Shown: in pieces, positions 55,319-64,000 of the stretch
Layout: each line of letters starts with the position of its first letter
Position numbering within the stretch: position 1 is the first letter of the stretch
Assembly (NCBI GenBank): GCA_003116875.1
Contig: BCKT01000012.1
Coordinates: 1,018,098-1,082,097 of the forward strand
From: Takashimella koratensis
Lineage: Eukaryota > Basidiomycota > Tremellomycetes > Trichosporonales > Tetragoniomycetaceae
Length of the DNA: 64,000 nucleotides
Reading direction: 5' to 3'
Program-made: the position numbers and the translations under genes
The notes under the pieces: generated by a model
Databases searched by the model: none
What the model saw: the letters and a program-made list of their open reading frames with translations, nothing else
Told to the model about the DNA's origin: nothing

Positions 55319-57610
55319 TCACTCTGAAGGAGTGGACGGAGAAGGGACGGGGACGATGGCAACATCCGTCTCGTCTTTCTCCATGGAGGGCGTCTCCTCA
55401 ATGATACCCGACTGTCCCGGCATCTTTTCCGCAGGGCTGAAGTCAAAGTCAGCATGTAGTCACTTCAAGAAAACTATAACACTTACCCAAAGGTACCGAA
55501 AACATCGTATTCGTCGACCTCGCCCAGACCCTTGAGGGGGAAGAACTTGCACAACGTGTAGTAGACGATCGCAGAGATGAAGAAACCGACTAACGAGTTA
55601 GCAGAATACGCAGAGGCCCACTTACGGGGGTAGCACAGATAGTAAACGTAAACAGCGCCCTGAGGAACCATGACGGTTGATACTGTAGACAAGAAGCCTG
55701 GGAAGGTGGGAGCGACACCACAGGCCCAAGCAATCGGGGCACGCCAGTTGACACCCTTGTTGTAGTAGTAGATCGATTTAGGGGAGCACTCATACTGTCA
55801 TGTCAGCATGGCAATCCAGTCAGAAAAGCCTACGAGATGAGACAGCCTGATCTTTCCCCGACGGACAACCAAATAGTCGCAGACCATCAAACCGGTAATC
55901 GGGGCCAAGAAGGTAGCGTAACCAGACATGACGTCGATGAAAACGGTAGCACCACTCAATAGGGCCCATGGACACATCGGGAGAGCCATGATGGTGGTCT
56001 GTCGAAATGTTAGTCAGGAATGAGAGATTGAGATATAAAACCGTACAATGTATGCTATTTGTCAGCCTGGTTCACTCGTTTTAACTCACCTCCACGCCTG
56101 ATGTTGATGTAACGGGGGAACAAAGAGGCCATGTCGATCCCTCCAGAGACAGCATTACCGGCAATGTTGATTCCAAACTGAGAGAAGACAAACACCAAGG
56201 CTGTCCTCAGCTTCTTCACTCGATGTTCAACTCACAAGCAAAGAAGACTGCAGCTCGAGCACCGTTCCCGCCGTTCTGCTGGATGTTCTGAAGGAGACCG
56301 TACGGGGTCCAAACCAGGCCAGCTTCAGGGTAGAGCTTGGCAGCACACGAGGTGCAGATAATGCCAATCAAGCAAGTGATCGTGCCTTGAATGAGAGGAA
56401 CAGTCATTTGCGCGACCCAAGGCGCCCGTTTGTGGGCGGAGAAACGAGTGTAGTCCGATTGATTAAGAATCTGACTTGGTCAGCAAAGTCCCAATTGAAG
56501 GAGAATTTAAAGACTTACACCTGCGCAGATGCTACCAGCCGAACTTGAGATACCGTGGAAGAACGCCCATGCAAGAGCGGAGCCCTTGGCCGGGGTGACG
56601 CCAACAATGACCGCAGCATCACTGTTGATCAAAGGTCCGGCTCCGTGGGCCGCGCAAAGCGCCCAGATAAAGAGCGAGAAGGCACAGACTGCCGAAGCCG
56701 CCGAGACATACACGAAAGGCTTGCGGTAATGCTCGGGAGGGATATGAAGCAGCGGGAACGAAATGATGAGGAACAGCATAAAGCACATGAAGTCGGCGTT
56801 GGTCATACCAGCGCTGGCGGGGAGGGTGTTCTTCATGGCTGAGGATATTAGTATTCAAACTTGAGGCCCGACTCACTGTAGATGGAAGGGAACATGGACC
56901 CGAGAAACACCTTGAGGCATTGACCGCCGAACCAAGCTTGAGCTGAGAAAGTGAGCGCAACACTCGAACAATTCAAACAATCTTACTCACTTGCACACCA
57001 GGTAAAGGAGAGGACGATACGGTTGACGAGAGGGAAGAAAGACGCGTACATGCCCCAGGTCATCTAGTATGGCGTTAGCTGAAGTATTGAGTGAATCTTG
57101 TCTTCAACGTACCCTGTTCCAGATAGGGAAGCCAACGTGCCAGTAGGAGCCGACCGAACCAGTACACATGTAACAAGCTTGGATGACGATGCTACCCAAG
57201 ATGTTGAGAGCCATGGCTTGTCCTGCGACGTGTCAGCAGGGTAACGACGAGTTGGTATATACAACGTACCAACACTGAGACCCAAAGACAAAAGTGAGGA
57301 TCCTCCAGTCCATCCAGATACGTTGATACCCGTGGCGACAAAGTACGTCACGTAGGAGATGGTAGTCCAGGTACGACGGTGAGGAGGAAGAGGCACATTA
57401 TCACGGTTCAGCTGAGAGACGATCAGCGTTTGCCACATTTGATCTCAAACAGACGGTCACACTTACCCATCTTCCTGTCTGCCAAACCTCCGCCTCTTCT
57501 TCCTTTTGCGGAACTTCAAGCTTCTTCAAGAGCTCTGCGCGTGTCCACATATTGTGTAGATGGGGGTTGACAAATGGGTCGGACGCTGAGTGGACGAGAC
57601 TCTGCTTCAA
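55319..57610 (-). CDS. NCS1 nucleobase/hydantoin-type permease (Fur4/Dal4 family)
   Basis: Plasma-membrane symporter of the NCS1 family, in more than ten short exons. The start MKQSLVHSASDPFVNPHL and the soluble N-terminal segment end with NRDNVPLPPHRRTW, the region before TM1. TM1 begins GINVSGWTGGSSLLSLGLS, and later blocks include LNQSDYTRF, GNAVSGGIDMASLFPRYINIRR, GYATFLAPITGLMVCDYLVVRRG and IYYYNKGVNWRA, all family-typical for uracil, allantoin, uridine and hydantoin carriers. The C-terminal tail is acidic. It is divergent from a hydantoinase-like enzyme, so a hydantoin, allantoin or related cyclic ureide is the likely substrate (inference). Confidence 0.9.
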
Positions 57611-58300
57611 GTACTCGATCCTAGCTTATCTTCCATCGTCTTCTCCACCTTCCCCACCCAAGGTCTCCCCACTCTGCTAGCGCCTTTTGAACAAGCTATC
57701 TCTAGACAACGTCAACTTCCTCGGCAAAAAACTCGAGGCGGCTAATGTGGAGCGTCTGCCGGGAGGGTGAGCAGCTCCTAGCCCACTTTCAAGGGACGGC
57801 GCAGCCTATGGAGAATAAGATGTGCCGCCAATTCAGGGACGGAGAGTTTTGGTTTCCCACCTTATCTCACATGTCCCCGGGGCAACCGGGTGGCCTGCCG
57901 GTTCAGCTCTCGGTAAGCCAGGCCTCTCCCGAGTCGGGAGGTGATAAAGAAGATTGACCGGGAGGAAATAATGGCGCTAAAGCGGCAGACAGGGCATCGA
58001 GTGCGGATGCAAGCAGAAGGAGGAATGCGCAGCGCCGCCCAGTGGACCAATTCTCCGGTGAGGCGTCAAGGTGGGCAAGCGATCGGCCTCACCCGTCACA
58101 GCGAATGAGAAGCGTCAGCGCGTCGGTCTGCTGAGTCCGATGCAGCGCGATATGGGCCGTCCAAACCGACATTTATCCGCATGGTGAAGCACTCTCATCC
58201 GGAATAACACCGAGTACCACAGGCCAAAGCTTTCCTAGAGGACCACTCCCGTCCTCCTATCTCCTCTCCCCCCACTCCCACCGCTGGAGGTTAACTCACG
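57611..58300. promoter_or_regulatory. Divergent promoter with GATA sites, NCS1 permease / hydantoinase
   Basis: 690 nt shared region. HGATAA-type elements lie at 57625-57630, 57861-57866, 57943-57948 and 58172-58177 (first, second and fourth on the minus strand). GATA factors of the AreA/Gat1 type switch on nitrogen-scavenging genes in fungi. Four sites in 690 nt are suggestive, not proof. No ORF is supported. Confidence 0.5.
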
Positions 58301-61300
58301 ATGACTATCAAGCGCACCCTTCGTATCGGTGTCGACGTCGGAGGGACCAACACGTAAGCTCTGTCATGATGTCCTTGACTAACCAAGTCCAGCGACGCAG
58401 CCATCCTCGACGTCGACCCAGCTGCCAAGGTCCCCGTGCTGGCCTCGTTCAAGGCGCGGACCAGCAGCGATGTCATCTTTGGGATCCAAGAAGCCGTTGA
58501 GGGCTGTCTCCAGAGCTCGGGCGTCAACAAGACGCTTATCCAAGCAGTCAGCATTGGAACCACCTCGTTCGTCAACAGTCTCATCGAGCGAGACGCCAGC
58601 AAACTGGAACGAGTCGGTGTCATCAGGCTCTGCGGTCCATTCAGTCGACTCACTCCCCCTTTCACTGGCTTCCCCAACGAGCTTCGTCAAGTCATTGAGG
58701 GACCTGCCTTCTACGCCGACGGTGGACTTCATGTCGACAGCCGCCAGCTGGCTCCAGTGAGTCCTCACCCTCCCCACTGCCCTACTCCAGCTAACGCTGT
58801 CATTAGGTGAAACCAGCGGAGATCAGGGCCATCTGCAAACAGCTCAAGGCAGAGAATATCAAAGCCGTTACCGTCTCTGGCTGCTACTCCCCCATCGACC
58901 GTGAGGTCCGCCAAGAGGAGCTGGTCAAGGCGATTCTGCTTGAAGAGATTCCGGGGGTCTTTGTCACGATCTGTAAGGAGGTCGCCAACCTAGGCCTCCT
59001 CCCTCGCGAGAACGCTGCCATCCTGAACTCCGCGCTTCTCCCGTTCGCAAAGAAAACAGTCACGGCCTTCCAGCAGTCAACCGAGGTCCTTCAACTGAAT
59101 TGCCCTGTCTTTCTTACGTCCAACGATGGTATGCTCATGTCGTGCGCGCAAGCCGAGATGTTACCTATCAAGACGTTCTCCAGTGGTCCGACCAACTCGA
59201 TGCGAGGGGCCTACTTCCTGGCTAACCTTGCGTCGGGTCAGCCTCGCAAGGAGACAGCGCTCGTCCTAGACGTCGGCGGAACCACCACTGAGATTGGCGT
59301 TCTTCTGTGGGTTCTTGTCTGAGCCATCACTGACCAACAGACCTACCGGCTTCCCACGCCAGGCTGCCGCTCAGCACGAGTTCTGCGGGGTACAATTGAA
59401 CTTCTCCATGCCTCATGTGCTTAGGTGAGCATGCGTCCGGCGCGTCAGTTGACAAGCAGTATTGGTCTCGGCGGTGGGTCTCGTGTGCGAAAGACCGATT
59501 CAGGAGTGACGGTTGGACCTGACTCGGTCGGGTACCGACTGAACGAGGCATTGTCATTTGGAGGCAGCACGATCGTCGCAACCGACATCGCCGTAGCCAG
59601 CGGCAAAGCCAAGGGCGTTGGAGATGCCGAGCTTGTCAAGCTCTTGGAACCGCCTTTTGTCGAATCGGTTCAAGACAAGATCAAGAGCATGATCGAGCTT
59701 GCCGTTGACAGCATGAAGACTAGCGCAGACGACATCCCAGTTTACCTTGTCGGCGGTGGAGCAATCCTTGTCCCCGATACCCTTAAAGGAGTTAGCCAGG
59801 TCCACCGCTTCCCCTTCTACGATGCCGCCAACGCTGTGGGGGCTGCATGCGCCCAGGTGGCGGGCATCGTCGACACCTTCGAAGACACTGCTACCACTCC
59901 GATGGCTACTGTCAAAGCCCAGGTGGAACAGAGGGCTATCGCTAAAGCAGTTGCGGCCGGTGCCGATCCCGCCACCACCGTGGTTGTCGAGAGCGAGTGC
60001 ATCCCGATTGCCTGTAAGTCAACTCTGACATGCTCAAGCTGACGTGAAGACTCTACCGGCCGCTGTCGTTTTTACGTGAAGGCCGCTGGAGACTGGCATG
60101 GGGAGGGCGAGGAAGCTGCAAACGGAACCGCAACCGAGAAAGAGCTCATTTGGAAGAAAGACGAGCCTCTTCCCGAGGTCTCTGCCATCCCTCGTCTCCC
60201 CTTGGTCCAGGACAAGACATGGCACGCTGCCGATGTCCTGGCATACAAACCTAAAGTCATCAAGGACGAATGGTGGCTCTCTGAGATTGACCTCAAATGG
60301 ATCGCTGCCGGATGCTATATCCTCGGCTGTGGGGGTGGAGGCAGTCCTCAAGCTATCTACCTCGCGCTGCTCCGTCTTCTTAGGGAGGGAAAGACCATGC
60401 GAGTGGTCGACTTTGCCAGCATGGGAACGGACACGACAACTATTTGGGGTGGTGGAATCGGGTCTCCGGAAGTTGGCTCCGAGTTGTTGGTCAGCGGAGA
60501 GTACGTCCTTAGTTGCTCACAGTAGCTGACGTCAGATACACCGAGGCCATTCACGAGCTTTTGGAATTTACAAAGGTGAGCATGGAATGACTGACAGTGC
60601 TGAGACTGTAGACGACCAACGGGAAGTTCTTGACGGCTTTGGAAATCGGTGGCGGTAATGGCATGGTCAACATCTTGGCTGGATCTAGTGGCTACCACAA
60701 TCTCCCCGTCCTGGATGGAGACTTCATGGTAGGTCAACGTGACTTGACACTTCACTCACAGTCAGGGTCGAGCATACCCAACTGGGTGGCAGGTGACGCC
60801 GAACGTGTACGCTGAAGATGACCGTGGAGAGAAGCTGCTCCCGGTAGCCATGGCCAGTGGTGACGGAAATGTGACTGTGAGTGATGTCTTGATACGCTTG
60901 AACTGACCGCCAAGTTCATGACCAAGGCTCGGCATTACCTCGAGGTCGACAGTATCCTTCGTGCCGGCTGCGTCGAGATGGGTACTCGTGCCGGCTGCGC
61001 CCTGCGCCCGCTATCCAAGCAAGAGTGCGACAAGGCTCTCATCCGCAACACAGTTTCCCAGTCATGGCGCCTTGGCAGGGCGGTCGACTTGGCCGTCAAA
61101 CAGTCGAACATCGGTAACATCGGCACCATCCTTGTGGATGCTCTGGGAGGTCCTCAATGCGCCGCTGTTCTCTTCGCGGGCAAGATCGTGGACGTCTCGC
61201 GAAAGATCGTCAAGGGACACTCTTATGGTGAAGTCGTGGTCCAGGCTATTGTGGGAGACGAGGCGGATGACGGTCCTCGCTTCGAGGGGACCGCAACAGG

Positions 61301-61684
61301 TGAGTAAACAGTTTTTTTGCTCAGGCTAATACCTGAGTCCCGTTCAAGAATGAGAACCTTTACTGCGAGGTAGACGTCAACGGGACCAAAAAGGTTGTCG
61401 CCGGTGTGCCCGATCTCATCGCTGTGATTGACGCTCAAAACGGAGCTGCCCTGGGAACGCCTGGTGAGTTCGTGCCCCATGACCAGTGACTGACCGCTGC
61501 AGACTACAAGTACGGTCTCAGGGTTTTGATCCTCGGTATCACTGCTGCCCCACAGTGGACCGACACCCCCCGGGGTCTTGAGCTGGGCGCACTGCCCGCA
61601 TTCGGCTTCGACATGCCCTACGAGCCTATTGGCAAGTACGTCAAGCCTCTGAGTGTAATCGAGGAGTACTCTGTAGACGCTTAG
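58301..61684 (+). CDS. Fused hydantoinase A / DUF917 protein
   Basis: 988 residues from 12 exons, sum divisible by three. The N-terminal half is a hydantoinase/oxoprolinase A subunit: RIGVDVGGTNTDAAI at the start, SIGTTSFVNSLIER, FSSGPTNSMRGA, VLDVGGTTTEIGVL and SIGLGGGSRV, the actin-like ATP-binding fold. After ECIPIAYSTGRCRFYVKAAGDW comes a DUF917 domain (GCYILGCGGGGSPQ, ALEIGGGNGMVN, AYPTGWQVTPN) to the end. Such proteins hydrolyse cyclic amides (hydantoins, 5-oxoproline) with ATP. The usual B subunit is absent from the window. Ten of the eleven introns are only 34-39 nt. It lies between the NCS1 permease and an amino-acid permease. Confidence 0.9.
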
Positions 61685-61797
61685 AAAAGGTAGTTCTTAG
61701 ATTTCGGACGTGTTGCTGTATGAAGAAATGCATTCTGGTCACTAAGAACAACGTGAAGACCAAGAGAGAGGACAGGAAGGTGTGACAACGAGAATTT

Positions 61798-63877
61798 CTA
61801 ATAGACCTTCTCGCTTTCCTCCGCGGCGGTCGGCAGCGGAGCGGTAAGGTCGTACTTGGTGTATCGGAGAGCCTGCTCGGGACCAGCGCTGAGGTCGATC
61901 TCGTCGAGCTTGGTGAACTTTGTCCCCTTGATGAACTTCCATCCGAAGAAGCAGAGAGCGATGATAGGGAGAGTGACGTAGCTGGCAAAGAAGTCGGAGA
62001 CCGAGAAGCCACCGATGAACGAGGCGAAGCCATTGAAGATCAAGACGAGGGAGAAGAGGACAATGCAGACCCACGCCTGGATAGGCTGGAACCACCCGCG
62101 GAAGGTGAGGTTGCGGCGGTCGATACCTGTTTGCTGTTAGTGATCTGCGGGGGTTTTGAAGCATGTTGGCGGCTCACCTTGAGCTTTAAGGGCGCCCTTG
62201 AATCGGATGAAGCAGACGCAAATAGAGATCCACATGACGAGCGAGCTGAGGGCGGAGAGGTTGCTGAGCCAGGTGAAGGCTTGGTTGGAGCCGTTGGAAA
62301 CACTGAGGAAGGCGAGGAGACCGAAGCAGAAGGCGACAGCGACACCAGGGAGAGGAACACCAGACTTGCTAGTCCAGAGGAAAAACTTGGGCATCGACTC
62401 TGGATTATCGTCAGTGGCTGTCTTTGGTCAGGAAATGTTTTACTCACTCTGACGAGCAAGAGCCATGAGCGTTCGGGAAACGGCGTAGGTGTTCTCGTTA
62501 CCCGAAGACAAAGCGGAGGTCATCACGACCGCGTTGATGATGGAAGGCAGAACCTTAACACCGGTCTGCGTGCAGATGACCACGAAAGGGGAGCTAGCGG
62601 CGGTGTTGCCTCCGAGCGCAACGGCGGAGAGAAGGTCGGGGGACGATTGGCTGATGTTGAGGCCGATGATGAGGGTGGAGAGGAAGTAGATGCCGACGAC
62701 TCGGTAGAAGACTGAGGGCGATCAATTACCATCCTGTTGACTTCAGGAAATAAGAGCACTCACTAGTCCTCACAGCGATGCGCATGGTCTTGCGGGGATT
62801 GTGCGCCTCGCCGGCAAGCACGGCAATGCCCTCAATCCCACCGTACGAAAAGGCCGCCTTGGTGAGGACGGACCAGAAGCCCAAGAAGCGAGCTTTGGAG
62901 ACGGGAGTCAAACCCATGAAGGTGTCATTGAACGGCTCCTCGCGCCAGTAACGACCTCCGATATATTCGTGCATGGGGGGGATGCCACCGACATCGGCAA
63001 TGAGACCGAAGATGATGAGACCAACTGATTTAGGAGTCAGCAAGCGGCATCAGATAAGTAAAGGTGTGGACTTACTGAGGGTGATAACCTTGAGCCACGC
63101 GAAGAAGTGTTCAATTTCACCGTAGCTGTCATTGTCAGGTGTCTGATACCCAAGATGTACTCACTATCGGACGCCAATGACGTTGGTCAAGATGCAGACA
63201 ACAAGGAACACGGCAATGTAAGCGGCCACATGCGAGGAGTTGGGGTCCCAGTAGCCGATCATGACAGCGATAGCAGACATCTCAGAGGGGATAGCCATGC
63301 CGGTCTGGAGGATGTAGTTGATGCCCATCATGAAACCCATCTCCTGGCCAACATATTTGTTGCCCATGTCGATAGCACCACCGATGTTAGGCGCGAAGCA
63401 AGTCCTACGGTAGCGTCAGTGTGTGGAGATGGAGGGGAAGGAGCAGCGACGAGACTCACATTTCACCCAAGCACATCATCATGCAGCCAACAGCCAAGCC
63501 CATAAGCGCGTAGCCCAAGAAGAAACCGACAGGTCCACCTGTTCGATTGAAAGAGATTAGCGACTTTGCCATCGCTAAAAGAGATAGATGGTAGATCACG
63601 CAACCTACCTTTGACCAAAGCGGATCCCGAGCCCAAAAACAGACCGGTGCCGATCGTTCCTGCCAAAGCAATCATGGTCACGACTCGTGGTGGCTAGACA
63701 AAGATCAGCAGATGCTACATGACGCTCTTTTGAACGGCGACAACATACCAAGTTTCGCTTGGTACCGAACTCGCCCTCATGGGTGTGGGCAAGCTCCTCA
63801 TCATTGTGTTCGGCAGCGTAGCCCGCGTCGGCAGCAACGACTGTCGCCTCCTGAGGTGCGTCAGGTTTCTGTTCCAT
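61798..63877 (-). CDS. Amino-acid permease (yeast AAT family)
   Basis: Plasma-membrane amino acid:proton symporter with about 12 membrane segments. The start is taken at MEQKPDAP (63877) in front of a hydrophilic acidic tail. PPRVVTMIALAGTIGTGLFLGSGSAL is the TM1 signature, split by intron ends. CLGEMTCFAPNIGGAI, FYRVVGIYFLSTLIIGLNI, SALSSGNENTYAVSRTLMALA and KSGVPLPGVAV are family blocks, and the cytosolic C-terminus has FIKGTKFTKLDEIDL. It has about nine exons. It is convergent with the hydantoinase gene (113 nt apart), so the three genes may form one nitrogen-salvage cluster. Substrate specificity is not deducible. Confidence 0.9.
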
Positions 63878-64000
63878 CTTCAAGTATGTTCAAGTCGATG
63901 AGAGTAGAGTAGAGTCTGGGGAGTCTCTTTCCTACTTCGAGACGGACGATGCGTATAAGTATTTGCACAGATGACCGGTCGCTCGGACCCGGGACGGACC

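Overview
The window looks like nuclear DNA of a basidiomycete yeast, most likely a tremellomycete of the Trichosporonales/Cryptococcus kind. Genes are GC-rich and packed with short introns (often 34-80 nt) that have GTGAGT/GTAAGT donors and CTGAC/CTAAC branch points. The gene content fits: a fungal phytochrome histidine kinase, uS7, mitochondrial uL24m, a fungal sulfide:quinone oxidoreductase, Zn2Cys6 regulators and many permeases. The class assignment is inference. Most gene models were assembled exon by exon and close in frame over their full length.

Layout. 1-4409 (-): 5' part of a phytochrome hybrid kinase, cut by the window edge inside HisKA. 6229-7324 (-): RPS5. 8053-9991 (+): a macrodomain fused to a class M sirtuin, a self-contained protein ADP-ribosylation writer/eraser candidate. 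12242-14047 (+): Dal5-type anion permease behind a 2.2 kb gene-free, pyrimidine-rich promoter region. 14619-18918 (+): tandem array of three intronless orphan paralogues plus a decayed fourth copy, each with a TATA box; this is the best candidate for something undescribed. 19379-27162: dienelactone-hydrolase/SnoaL-like protein, salicylate-hydroxylase-like FAD monooxygenase and a Zn2Cys6 regulator, a plausible aromatic-catabolism group. 27670-29775 (+): mitochondrial SQR. 31139-39656: histidine phosphatase, uL24m and an OCRL-like inositol 5-phosphatase of 20 exons.

39657-46000: mostly gene-poor, with two small secreted proteins that share a cysteine pattern. 46496-52057: divergent sugar transporter and cytosolic GH78 alpha-L-rhamnosidase, together a probable rhamnoside uptake and cleavage pair. 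52171-53252 (-): secreted WSC-like/priA-like cysteine-rich protein. 54204-54617 (-): a short mitochondrial membrane protein. 55319-63877: NCS1 permease, a fused hydantoinase A/DUF917 enzyme with ultrashort introns, and an amino-acid permease, a probable hydantoin or oxoproline nitrogen-salvage cluster with GATA sites in the shared promoter.

No ribosomal RNA gene, convincing tRNA, CRISPR array, transposon or viral sequence was recognised.
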